A stretch of DNA of 7,445 nucleotides from Propionibacteriaceae bacterium (GTDB lineage: Bacteria; Actinomycetota; Actinomycetes; Propionibacteriales; Propionibacteriaceae): contig JAIRVA010000276.1 of the NCBI GenBank assembly GCA_031254155.1, positions 1 to 7,445 on the forward strand, in the 5' to 3' direction. The position numbers were made by a program, and so were the translations under genes. The notes under the pieces were generated by a model. That model made no database searches. It had not been told where the DNA came from and was given only the letters and a program-made list of their open reading frames with translations. How positions within the stretch are numbered: position 1 is the stretch's first letter; each line of letters begins with the position of its first letter. This document shows, in pieces, positions 1-7,026 of the stretch.

Positions 1-729
1 CGGGGTGTCCTCGCAGACACCGTCGAGCGCCAGCCCGAGACTCCGGCACGCCCGGAGCCAGCCCTCGCGCGCGGTGACGTGGTGCGGGGTCCCGAGGCTT
101 GTCAGCAGCCCGATCCGCCGGTGGCCCTGACTGGCGAGATGGCGGACGGCCAGGTCAGCGGCGTGCGCCTGGTCGGTCACGACCCACTCGAGCCGGTCGG
201 GGAAGAAGTCCGCCGGCACCGTTCGTTCCATCAGTACAACGGGTACCTCGAGCGCGTCCAGCCACCCCAGGACCTCGGCCGACGCGCGGGTCAGCGGGAC
301 GGGCGCCACGAGCAGCCCCTCCACCCGGCCCGTCTCCAGGAGTCGCTGCATGGCGAGGCGGTCGTCGTCGGGGGAGTACGACGAACTGCGCAGGATGAGT
401 TGCCCGCGGTAGGTGTTGACCGCCGCCTGCACGCCGTTGACGACCTGCGGCCAGTAGTAGTCCATCGAAGGGGTGGCGATCCCCAGGGTCCGCTTCCGCG
501 TCGCCGGCGTCGTGCTCGCCGCCCGCTCCGGTCCGCGCCGCGTCACCGCCCCGCCGTGGACCCGGGTCACGAGGCCCTGGTGGGCGAGCGTCGTGATGTC
601 GCGCCGGACCGTCACCGCGCTCACCCCGAGCCGGCTGGCCAGGTCGTTCACCTGGACCGATCCCCCGACCCGGACCTCGTCAAGAATCTGGCGCCGTCGT
701 TCCTCGGCGAAAAACGGGTTCTCCGACAT
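1..729 (-). CDS. DeoR-type HTH / LacI-type sensor transcriptional regulator (partial, C-terminus beyond window)
   Basis: The minus strand is open from an ATG at 729 to the window edge: 243 codons without a stop. Residues 10-61 form a DeoR-family winged helix-turn-helix. The signature runs RRRQILDEV at 11-19, then LASRLGVSAVTVRRD (recognition helix around 37-47), and closes with RVHGGA at 56-61. A short basic linker follows. From GIATPS (83-88) on, the protein reads as a LacI/RbsB-type periplasmic-binding-like domain, with the typical GHRRIGLL strand at 202-209. Such hybrids regulate sugar genes and usually respond to a sugar or sugar phosphate. About 100 residues of the sensor domain should lie outside the window. 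It is divergent from the transport operon, so it is the probable local regulator, likely autoregulated (inference). The Shine-Dalgarno is poor (GGTGA two bases before ATG). GTG at 735, two codons upstream in frame, is an alternative start. Confidence 0.9.
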   Translation of the reverse strand, partial: MSENPFFAEERRRQILDEVRVGGSVQVNDLASRLGVSAVTVRRDITTLAHQGLVTRVHGGAVTRRGPERAASTTPATRKRTLGIATPSMDYYWPQVVNGVQAAVNTYRGQLILRSSSYSPDDDRLAMQRLLETGRVEGLLVAPVPLTRASAEVLGWLDALEVPVVLMERTVPADFFPDRLEWVVTDQAHAADLAVRHLASQGHRRIGLLTSLGTPHHVTAREGWLRACRSLGLALDGVCEDTP

Positions 730-761
730 CGTCACCAACTCGTTAACTTACTTTTCGTACG

Positions 762-801
762 TGATCGAATCTGATCGTTTTGATCGTATCAGTTGACGAT
801 C
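762..801. promoter_or_regulatory. Candidate operator: three phased TGATCG direct repeats plus a fourth GATC
   Basis: TGATCG occurs at 762-767, 772-777 and 781-786, with start-to-start distances of 10 and 9 bases. A further GATC lies at 798-801, giving four GATC in 40 bases. The first three copies lie on one face of the helix. The run overlaps the possible regulator promoter and sits upstream of the operon, where a repressor binding both directions would act. That the divergent regulator binds here is inference. Confidence 0.5.
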
Positions 802-846
802 CGAGCGGGAGTACGGAACGCTAACATCTATCGGGCAACGGTGCGG

Positions 847-855
847 AAAGGGAGG
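847..855 (+). promoter_or_regulatory. Ribosome binding site that fixes the DUF2264 start
   Basis: AAAGGGAGG ends three bases before ATG 859. The reading frame stays open upstream to a TTG at 793 and a GTG at 841, but neither has a Shine-Dalgarno. This purine run therefore selects ATG 859. The spacing from GGAGG is short, though AAAGG gives a more usual distance. Confidence 0.7.
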
Positions 856-858
856 TCG

Positions 859-2952
859 ATGAGCACAGCCGCGAAGACCGCTCCGGTTGTTGCCGCGCCC
901 CCGGGGTCGCCCGGACAATGGGGCCCGCTCGCCTTGCCGGAAGACCGCGCCTTGAGTCCGTACACCGGCTGGACGCGCGACCACTGGGTCGCCCTCGCCC
1001 GGCAGTTGCTCGCCACCGCCCGGCGGTACGGCTCCCCCGACCACGCGCGCATCCACTTTCCCGGCGCCGTCGGGGGGTACGGCCACGACGTGGACGGGCT
1101 CGAGGGGTTCGCCCGCACCTTCCTCGCGGCCGGTTGTCTCGCCGCCGGCTCCGAGGGCGCGGATCTGACGGAACTGGAGTGGTACGCCGACGGCTTCCGG
1201 GTGGGCCCCGACCCGACCCTTGATCCCGCCCGGCGCTGGGTCCGGCCCTCCGAGCACGACCAGGCCAAGGTGGAGGCGTGCTCGCTCGCCACGATCCTCC
1301 ATCTGACAAGGCCGTACCTCTGGGACCAGTTCGACTCCCGGACCCAGGAAATGACCATTGACTACCTCGCCGAGTGGATCCACGCGAGCTACCCCAAGAA
1401 CAACTGGGTCTGGTTCCGGCTCATCACGCAGCAATTCCTCCGCTCCGTCGGCGGCCCCTGGTCGGCGGAGGACCAGGCCGAGGACCTGGCGTTCTCGGAG
1501 TCGTGCTACGTGGCCGACGGCTGGTACCGCGACGGGCCGGGCCGGACCTTCGACTATTACGGCGGCTGGGTCTTCCAGGTCTACCCCCTGCTGTGGTGCG
1601 ACATGCTACCCGATGACCCGGTCGCCCGCCGCCTCCGGCCGGTCTTCGAGGAGCGTCTCGCCGCGTATCTCCCCGCCGCCGTCCGCCTGCTCGGCGCCGA
1701 CGGGGCGATGCTGGGGGCCGGCCGTTCGCTCATCTACCGTTTCACCGCCGCCGCCACCCTCTGGATGGGCGCGCTGGCGGGCTCCCCCGCGCTCACCCCC
1801 GGCCTGGTCCGGCGCGCCACGTCCGGAATGGTCAAGCACTTCGCCACCCACGGCGTCCCGGATGACGAGGGGATTCTCACGATGGGGTGGTACGACCCGT
1901 GGCGCCGCCTCGCACAGTCGTACTCTGGCCCCTGTTCGCCGTACTGGGCGTGCAAGGGCCTCCTCGGACTCGTCCTGCCGGCCGCCCACCCGGTCTGGAC
2001 CGCGGTCGAAGAGCCGCTGCCCGTCGACACCGCCGACGAACTGGTGGTCTACCCGGTCCCCGGCTGGGTCGTCTCGGCCACGCAGGCCGACGGGATCGTC
2101 CGCGTCGTGAACCATGGCAACGACCACGCGACGGTGGGCTCCACCCGCGCCGATTCACCCCTCTACGCGCAGTACGGGTACTCCACCGCCACCTTCCCCC
2201 CGCTTGACGCCGACGCGTGGGTCACCCCGCTGGCCCAGTCGGTCTGCCTCCTGGACGGCCGGGGCCGCGCCAGCCACCGGACGGGCTTCATCCCCCTCGG
2301 CGCGACCCAGGACACCCCCGTCGGGGTGGCGATGAGCCGGGCCCAGGCCCACTGGGTCGATCCGGCACCCACGCAGTTCTTGCACGGGTCGGGCTACGTC
2401 GGGGAGTCCAGCCCCGCCGGCGAGTTGACGGTGATTTCGCTGGTCCGAGGGCCGTGGGAGGTCCGGGCGGTCTTGGTCGGGACCGCGAGCCCCGAGGCGG
2501 TGACCCTCCGGGTCGGCGGCTGGGCCGTCACGGGAGCCGAGATCGTCGCCACCACGTCGTCCGAGGTGGCCGACGGGTACGCCGCCGCGACAACCCCCGC
2601 ACTAGTCTCGGCCATCCGGGCCATCTCTCACCCCGCCGCGGGCGGCATCACCTTCCTCGACGACGCGACTCCGCTCGGCGGACCGTCCGCCGTACCCTAC
2701 CTCGATTTTCCTGTCCTGACATCGCAATGGGTCACCCAGCTCATCACCTTGTCCGGCCAGGTGTCTCCGGGAACGCCCGGGGACAACGCCCGCGTCGCCG
2801 CGGACATCCGCCTCACGGGCACCGCCGCGGTCGCCCACGTCGTCTGGCCAGACGGGGTGAGCACCCGCTCGGTTCTCCCACCAGGCATCCCGCCGGGCTG
2901 GCGCCCGGCTACCACGGCCCCATCCGGGCCTCACACTAAGGAGAAGAAATGA
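859..2952 (+). CDS. DUF2264 family protein, probable intracellular carbohydrate-active enzyme
   Basis: The protein has 697 residues from ATG 859 and no signal peptide or membrane segment, so it should be cytoplasmic. The first ~380 residues carry conserved blocks typical of DUF2264: HFPGAVGGYGHDVDG (66-80), EHDQAKVEA (132-140), NNWVWFR (181-187), DGWYRDGPGRTFDYYGGW (220-237) and SPYWACKG (360-367). Their Trp/Tyr/Asp/Arg richness fits a helical toroid with an aromatic sugar-binding cleft. The remaining ~310 residues look beta-rich. I recall part of this family being linked to uronic-acid glycoside hydrolases (CAZy GH154), but I cannot confirm that here, so the substrate is left open. It is the first operon gene, and its stop overlaps the next start by four bases. 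That places its substrate with the sugar transporter. Family assignment is secure; the enzymatic role is inference. Confidence 0.87.
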   Translation: MSTAAKTAPVVAAPPGSPGQWGPLALPEDRALSPYTGWTRDHWVALARQLLATARRYGSPDHARIHFPGAVGGYGHDVDGLEGFARTFLAAGCLAAGSEGADLTELEWYADGFRVGPDPTLDPARRWVRPSEHDQAKVEACSLATILHLTRPYLWDQFDSRTQEMTIDYLAEWIHASYPKNNWVWFRLITQQFLRSVGGPWSAEDQAEDLAFSESCYVADGWYRDGPGRTFDYYGGWVFQVYPLLWCDMLPDDPVARRLRPVFEERLAAYLPAAVRLLGADGAMLGAGRSLIYRFTAAATLWMGALAGSPALTPGLVRRATSGMVKHFATHGVPDDEGILTMGWYDPWRRLAQSYSGPCSPYWACKGLLGLVLPAAHPVWTAVEEPLPVDTADELVVYPVPGWVVSATQADGIVRVVNHGNDHATVGSTRADSPLYAQYGYSTATFPPLDADAWVTPLAQSVCLLDGRGRASHRTGFIPLGATQDTPVGVAMSRAQAHWVDPAPTQFLHGSGYVGESSPAGELTVISLVRGPWEVRAVLVGTASPEAVTLRVGGWAVTGAEIVATTSSEVADGYAAATTPALVSAIRAISHPAAGGITFLDDATPLGGPSAVPYLDFPVLTSQWVTQLITLSGQVSPGTPGDNARVAADIRLTGTAAVAHVVWPDGVSTRSVLPPGIPPGWRPATTAPSGPHTKEKK

Positions 2953-4289
2953 AGTTAGGCAAGCCTCTTGCCGCGCTCATGGCCGGGGCCTTGGCCTTCG
3001 GCCTGGCTGGCTGTGGATCTGGTGGTACGACGTCGACGCCCACCACCACGGCCGCTGGCACCCAGACGGCCACGGCGTCCGCGCCCGTCACCCTCACCAT
3101 GTCGGGTTGGTCGCTCAAGACGACACCCGAGTTCCAGACCCTGGTCGACGCCTACAAGAAGGTGGCTCCGAACGTGACAATCACGCTCAAGGAGTACGAC
3201 CCGAACACCTACGAGCAGCTCATGCTCACCGACATGACGGGCGGCCAGGCCCCCGACATCATCACCATCAAGCAGGCCAAGTACACCTGGCAGTGGGCGA
3301 CGGGCAACGCGCTGATGGACGTGTCCGATGTCGTCGCCGGCCTGTCGAAGGATGTCACCGGAGCAGCGTCGTACGCTGTCAACGGCAAGAACTACGGCGT
3401 ACCGTACCGCCAGGACTCCTGGCTCCTGTTCTACAACAAGGACCTCTTCGACGCGGCGGGCGTGGCGGTTCCGGACGGCAAGTGGACGTGGGACACCTAC
3501 GCCAGCACCGCCAAGGATCTGACGACTAAGCTCGCGGCGGCGGGCAAGACGGCCCTCGGGACGTACGAGCACTCGTGGCAGTCCACCCTCCAGGGCTTCG
3601 CGAACGCCCAGAAGGGTGACAACACCAACCCCGCCGGCCCGTACATGACCGGCAACTACACCTACATGCAGCCGTACTATGACCGCGCGCTCGACCTGCA
3701 GAACTCCGGCGCCCAGGTCGCGTACGGCGACATCTCGACGAACAAGCTGACGTACCAGGCGCAGTTCGGCAAGCAGAGTACGGCCATGATGCTCATGGGC
3801 TCGTGGTACATCGCCACACTCGTCTCCCAGCAGACGTCCGGCGACGCCGACAAGTTCACGTGGGGCATGGCCCCGGCGCCGCAGGTCGACTCGTCGACCG
3901 TCAGCACGCCGGTAACGTTCGGCGATCCGACGGGCATGGGCATCAACGCCAAGATCGACCCGTCCAAGCTGCAGGCGGCCAAGGACTTCCTGGCCTTCGT
4001 GGCCAGTGAGGACGCCGCCAAAGCTCTCGCCGGGATCGGCATCACCCCGTCGACCTCGTCCGACGCCGTGACCGCGGCCGTGTTCGCGACGGCGGGCATG
4101 CCGTCCGACGCGCTCAGCAAGACCGCTTATCAGGTGCACAAGACCATGCCCGAGAACCCGTCCGGCGCCGATGTGATGAACATCTCGACCGTTCTCGGCG
4201 CGGCCCACACGGCGATCATGTCCGGGAGCGCGGACGCCACGTCCGAACTCGCGACCGCCAGCCAGAAGGTCAAGGACAAGGACTGGTGA
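2949..4289 (+). CDS. ABC transporter extracellular sugar-binding lipoprotein (family 1 solute-binding protein)
   Basis: This 446-residue protein captures the transported sugar outside the membrane and delivers it to the permeases. A lipoprotein signal peptide is clear: Lys at 2 and 5, a hydrophobic stretch, then lipobox LAGC at 19-22 with Cys22 as the lipid anchor. A Gly/Ser/Thr-rich linker to about residue 47 follows. The mature domain begins around VTLTMSGW and contains the MalE/UgpB-like block NGKNYGVPYRQDSWLLFYNKD (145-165) followed by LFDAAGV. Length is normal for the family. ATG 2949 overlaps the preceding stop and has AAGGAG at 2938-2943 with a five-base spacer. The third codon is TTA (2955-2957), rare in this GC context. 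A strong stem-loop follows the gene. The ligand is probably an oligosaccharide or glycoside, but its identity is unknown. Confidence 0.93.
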   Translation: MKLGKPLAALMAGALAFGLAGCGSGGTTSTPTTTAAGTQTATASAPVTLTMSGWSLKTTPEFQTLVDAYKKVAPNVTITLKEYDPNTYEQLMLTDMTGGQAPDIITIKQAKYTWQWATGNALMDVSDVVAGLSKDVTGAASYAVNGKNYGVPYRQDSWLLFYNKDLFDAAGVAVPDGKWTWDTYASTAKDLTTKLAAAGKTALGTYEHSWQSTLQGFANAQKGDNTNPAGPYMTGNYTYMQPYYDRALDLQNSGAQVAYGDISTNKLTYQAQFGKQSTAMMLMGSWYIATLVSQQTSGDADKFTWGMAPAPQVDSSTVSTPVTFGDPTGMGINAKIDPSKLQAAKDFLAFVASEDAAKALAGIGITPSTSSDAVTAAVFATAGMPSDALSKTAYQVHKTMPENPSGADVMNISTVLGAAHTAIMSGSADATSELATASQKVKDKDW

Positions 4290-4295
4290 TCCGCC

Positions 4296-4338
4296 CCCGT
4301 TTGGCGCCCCGCCGGTACCGGGCGGGGCGCCAAACGGG
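4296..4338 (+). terminator. Perfect 18-bp stem-loop between binding-protein and permease genes (partial terminator or mRNA-stabilising hairpin)
   Basis: Arm CCCGTTTGGCGCCCCGCC (4296-4313) pairs without mismatch with 4321-4338 around a seven-base loop (4314-4320). It begins seven bases after the binding-protein stop. There is no T-tract after it, so it is not a classic intrinsic terminator. Hairpins here in sugar ABC operons, as between malE and malF in enteric bacteria, are known to keep binding-protein mRNA more abundant than permease mRNA. That role here is inference. Confidence 0.8.
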
Positions 4339-4381
4339 CCTCCACCACCGACCAACCCCCGGTTCGCGCCCCGCCGACGAG

Positions 4382-4387
4382 AAGGAG
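4382..4387 (+). promoter_or_regulatory. Permease ribosome binding site, next to an alternative hairpin arm
   Basis: AAGGAG lies five bases before ATG 4393 and fixes that start. Six bases upstream ends GCGCCCCGCC (4366-4375), a complement of 4321-4330, so an alternative fold could end close to this site. Confidence 0.75.
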
Positions 4388-4392
4388 CCCCG

Positions 4393-5514
4393 ATGTCGAC
4401 CACCACGCCCGCCCCGGTCCGGCAGACCGCCCACCGGGCGCACAAGCTCCGCCGTCGCAACACCGCCCTCGGCTGGAGTTTCATCGCCCCGAACTTCATC
4501 GGCTTCGCGGTCATCACCCTCGTACCGATCATTCTGATGTTCTACATGGCCTTCACCGACTGGAACGCGCTCGGTACCCCCCACTGGACCGGTCTGGCCA
4601 ACTTCCAGCGCCTCGCCCGCAACTCCACCTTCCGCGCCGCCGTCGCCCAGACCTTCTACTACGCCATCCCCCACATCATCCTGACCGGGGTCATCGCCCT
4701 CGCACTCGCGATCCTGCTCAACCAGAAGATCCGCGGGGTGGCCTTCTTCCGCGCCGCCGCCTTCTTCCCGTACATCACCTCCATCGTCGCCATCGCCATC
4801 GTGTGGAACCTGCTGTTCTCGCCGAAGTACGGCCCGGTCAACCAGTTCCTCACCTGGATCGGCGTGGCCCACCCGCCGGGTTGGACGGTGTCGAGCACCT
4901 GGGCCATGCCGGCCCTCATCATCGTCGGCACGTGGCGCGAGATGGGCTACTACATGATCCTGTTCCTCGCCGGGCTGCAGACGATCCCCCGGGAGTTGTA
5001 CGAAGCCGCCAAGGTCGACGGCGCCAGCGGCTGGCGGCGTTTCCTCCACATCACCTGGCCCGGGCTGCGCCCGACGACGTTCTTCGTCACCGTCATGCTG
5101 GCCATCCAGTCCTTCAAGGTCTTCGACCTCATCCAGGTCATGACGGAGGGCGGGCCGGGCACGTCGACGTACGTCATCTCCTTCTTCATCTTCCAGAAGA
5201 GCATCGGGGTGTCATCCAACGCCCCCGGCACCGGTGAGTTCGGGTACGCCTCAGCGGCCAGCCTCATCCTGTTCTTCATCTGCCTCACGTTCACCATCCT
5301 GCAGTTCATCGTCAACCAACAAAGCGACCTTCGCAAGCCCCGCTGGACCCCCGTACCCCTCGCCCTCGGGCTCGTCGCCTTCGCCCTGGCCGTCGCGAGC
5401 TTCGCCAGCGGGTACAGCCTCGGGCTCGGCTACCTCGGCTACCTCGCCCTCTTCGTCGTCTGTTTCGGGTTCCTGATGATTCACGTCCGGATCCTCAGAA
5501 GGAGGCAGCAATGA
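4393..5514 (+). CDS. Sugar ABC transporter permease, MalF/UgpA type, with C-terminal two-helix extension
   Basis: One of two inner-membrane channel subunits, 373 residues. A basic N-terminus (to about 24) precedes the six-helix permease core: helices near 27-50, 92-112, 121-141, 175-195, 230-250 and 285-308. The cytoplasmic EAA loop that contacts the ATPase reads EAAKVDGASGWRRF at 204-217. MalF/UgpA-type permeases of this group are usually around 300 residues and end shortly after the sixth helix. Here about 55 further residues (319-373) add two hydrophobic segments, about 320-342 and 344-365, and a basic tail RILRRRQQ. The extension is in frame, and the true stop overlaps the next start by four bases, so it is not an obvious frameshift artefact. 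It pairs with the next gene to form the channel. Confidence 0.93.
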   Translation: MSTTTPAPVRQTAHRAHKLRRRNTALGWSFIAPNFIGFAVITLVPIILMFYMAFTDWNALGTPHWTGLANFQRLARNSTFRAAVAQTFYYAIPHIILTGVIALALAILLNQKIRGVAFFRAAAFFPYITSIVAIAIVWNLLFSPKYGPVNQFLTWIGVAHPPGWTVSSTWAMPALIIVGTWREMGYYMILFLAGLQTIPRELYEAAKVDGASGWRRFLHITWPGLRPTTFFVTVMLAIQSFKVFDLIQVMTEGGPGTSTYVISFFIFQKSIGVSSNAPGTGEFGYASAASLILFFICLTFTILQFIVNQQSDLRKPRWTPVPLALGLVAFALAVASFASGYSLGLGYLGYLALFVVCFGFLMIHVRILRRRQQ

Positions 5515-6341
5515 GCCACCGTGTGGGTAAAGCCATCCTCTACGTCCTGTTGGTCGTCTTCTCGGCCTTCCTGCTCGTCCCGTTCTTCTGGATGATCATG
5601 TCCAGCCTCAAGCAGAACCTGGACGTCTTCTCCGTCCCGATCCGCTGGATCCCGAAGGTCTTCCAGTGGCACAACTACGTCGACGTGTGGACGAAGGCCG
5701 ACATGGGGACGTGGCTGAAAAACACCCTGCTTCTGTCCACCATCGTGACGATCCTGCAGGTCCTGACCGGGTCGTTCGCGGCGTACGGCTTCTCGCGGGT
5801 CCGGTTCCCGGGACGCGACGCGTTGTTCCTGGCGTACGTGGCGACGATCGCCGTCCCCTGGCAGGCGTACATGATCCCCCAGTTCATCCTCATGACCCGT
5901 CTCGGGCTCACGGGCAAGTGGCTCTGGCCGATCATCATCCTGCAGACCTTCGGGGCGTTCGGCGTCTTCCTCATGAAGCAGTTTTTCGAGACCATTCCCG
6001 AAGAACTGTCCGAGTCGGCGCGCCTGGACGGCCTCTCTGAGTACGGGATCTGGCGGCGCATCATGCTGCCGCTGTCCGGGCCGGCGCTCGCCTCGCTCGC
6101 ACTGCTGACCTTCGTCAACACCTGGAACGACTACATGGGACCGCTGATCTACCTGCGCGACCGGGCGAACTTCACGATCCAGGTCGGGCTCAAGACCTTC
6201 CAGGCCGACCCGCAGGGCAGCTCGCTCGACGCCCTGTTGTTCACCGGGTCGGTGTTGTCCGTCTTGCCCATCGCGGTCATCTTCCTCTTCGGCCAGCGGT
6301 TCTTCATCGAGGGCATCGCCACCTCCGGGCTGAAGGGCTGA
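5511..6341 (+). CDS. Sugar ABC transporter permease, MalG/UgpE type
   Basis: The second channel subunit has 276 residues, the usual length for this class. The N-terminal helix (about 9-31) is followed by FFWMIMSSLK, a common start block of MalG-type permeases. The EAA loop appears as ESARLDGLSEYGIWRRIMLP from 168, ending in the conserved Leu-Pro. The block TFVNTWNDYMGPLIYL toward the C-terminus is also characteristic. ATG 5511 overlaps the preceding stop codon (ATGA) and has AAGGAGG at 5499-5505 with a five-base spacer, indicating translational coupling and equal dosage with the first permease. No ATPase gene follows, so energy must come from an ATPase encoded elsewhere. Confidence 0.95.
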   Translation: MSHRVGKAILYVLLVVFSAFLLVPFFWMIMSSLKQNLDVFSVPIRWIPKVFQWHNYVDVWTKADMGTWLKNTLLLSTIVTILQVLTGSFAAYGFSRVRFPGRDALFLAYVATIAVPWQAYMIPQFILMTRLGLTGKWLWPIIILQTFGAFGVFLMKQFFETIPEELSESARLDGLSEYGIWRRIMLPLSGPALASLALLTFVNTWNDYMGPLIYLRDRANFTIQVGLKTFQADPQGSSLDALLFTGSVLSVLPIAVIFLFGQRFFIEGIATSGLKG

Positions 6342-6342
6342 C

Positions 6343-7026
6343 ATGCGGGGGTTCGCGGGTGGCTTCCTCACGGTCACGGGGGTGCTCTACATCCTGCTGA
6401 TGACGAACCTGCTGATCGCGGTCACCTGCCTGCCGGTGTGGGTGCTGGCGTTGCTCGTCGACCTGCGCGTCTCCTGGCTCTGGGCCGGGTTGGCGTCGAT
6501 CCTGCTGGGGCCCGCGCTGGCCGGGGCGTACGCGGTCTTCCGAGACTACTCCTTGAACGGTTCCGTCACCGCCGTCCGGACGTTCGGGCGGGCCTGGCGG
6601 GCATCGTGGCGCCGGGCCGGACCGGTCGCAGTCGCGGTACAAGCGTTTATTCTTGTCGTACTCGTGGACTTCTACGCCCTCTCGCTGTGGGGACTGCGCT
6701 CGCTCGCGCTGCCGCTCACGGTCGTCCTCGTGGCGGGGGCGCTCGTGACCGCCGCCGTCACCTGGGTGGGGCTCGCCGAGCGGGGTGACCTCAGCCGGCG
6801 GGCCGTGGTGAAGGCCAGTGTGTACCTAGCCGTGCGGAAGTTCGGCTGGAGTCTCGTCTCCCTGGCGGTTCTGGTCGTGGTCGGCATGGTGACCTGGCGG
6901 GCGCCCGCCCTCGGGCTGGGTCTGTTAGCGGCCCCCGGGTTGTACGTCGTGTGGGGCAACTCCCGTCGGACGTGGATGTCCCTCCTGCCCGCCACCGCCC
7001 ACGTGACGGAGGAGGTCGCGCGATGA
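6343..7026 (+). CDS. DUF624 (YesL-like) integral membrane protein
   Basis: This 227-residue protein has five or six predicted membrane segments, near 8-37, 42-64, 95-115, 118-145, 168-190 and 192-206. The start resembles DUF624: a first helix with TNLLIAVTCLPVWVL, then a helix ending GPALAGAYAVFRDY, then a soluble stretch of basic and aromatic residues (FGRAWRASWRRAG). DUF624 members, including YesL of Bacillus subtilis, are often encoded beside sugar ABC transporters and glycan-degrading enzymes, but their biochemical role is not established. The gene begins one base after the permease stop, with GAAGGG at 6332-6337 as Shine-Dalgarno. It ends in a four-base overlap with the next gene. A role in transporter assembly or regulation is only a guess. 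One TTA codon occurs at 6925-6927. Family call is based on pattern recognition. Confidence 0.75.
   Translation: MRGFAGGFLTVTGVLYILLMTNLLIAVTCLPVWVLALLVDLRVSWLWAGLASILLGPALAGAYAVFRDYSLNGSVTAVRTFGRAWRASWRRAGPVAVAVQAFILVVLVDFYALSLWGLRSLALPLTVVLVAGALVTAAVTWVGLAERGDLSRRAVVKASVYLAVRKFGWSLVSLAVLVVVGMVTWRAPALGLGLLAAPGLYVVWGNSRRTWMSLLPATAHVTEEVAR

Larger units (their letters stand above)
730..858. promoter_or_regulatory. Divergent intergenic control region
   Basis: These 129 bases separate the regulator start from the operon start and are much more AT-rich than the flanking genes, as expected for a promoter region. They contain the TGATCG repeats listed separately, two 6-base palindromes (GTTAAC at 742-747 and CGTACG at 756-761) and an inverted pair CTGAT/ATCAG at 771-775 and 788-792. 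On the minus strand, 783-791 reads TGATACGAT, resembling an extended -10 for the regulator. On the plus strand, TAACAT at 822-827 is a possible -10 for the operon but has no good -35 at 17 bases. Both promoter readings are weak inferences. No open reading frame of interest is present. Confidence 0.6.

Noticed and set aside
79..774. Plus-strand open frame of 231 codons across the regulator
   Set aside because: It is the antisense shadow of the regulator. Its Arg/Pro/His-rich translation has no family resemblance, while the minus strand gives a textbook DeoR helix-turn-helix.
793..827. Promoter made of TTGACG (793-798) and TAACAT (822-827)
   Set aside because: The spacer is 23 bases, well beyond the 16-19 usual for sigma-70-type promoters. 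The two boxes are unlikely to work together, although either could be part of another promoter.
793..858. 22-codon N-terminal extension of the DUF2264 protein from TTG 793
   Set aside because: There is no Shine-Dalgarno upstream of the TTG. The stretch lies in the AT-rich promoter region, and ATG 859 has AAAGGGAGG immediately before it.
2955..4532. Long minus-strand open frame (525 codons) antisense to the binding protein
   Set aside because: It mirrors a clear lipoprotein gene, its translation is low-complexity Arg/Gly/Val with no recognisable domain, and such shadows are expected in high-GC coding DNA.
4270..5049. Minus-strand open frame of 259 codons over the permease start
   Set aside because: It is acidic and Gly-rich with no motif, and opposite a convincing MalF-type permease carrying an EAA loop.
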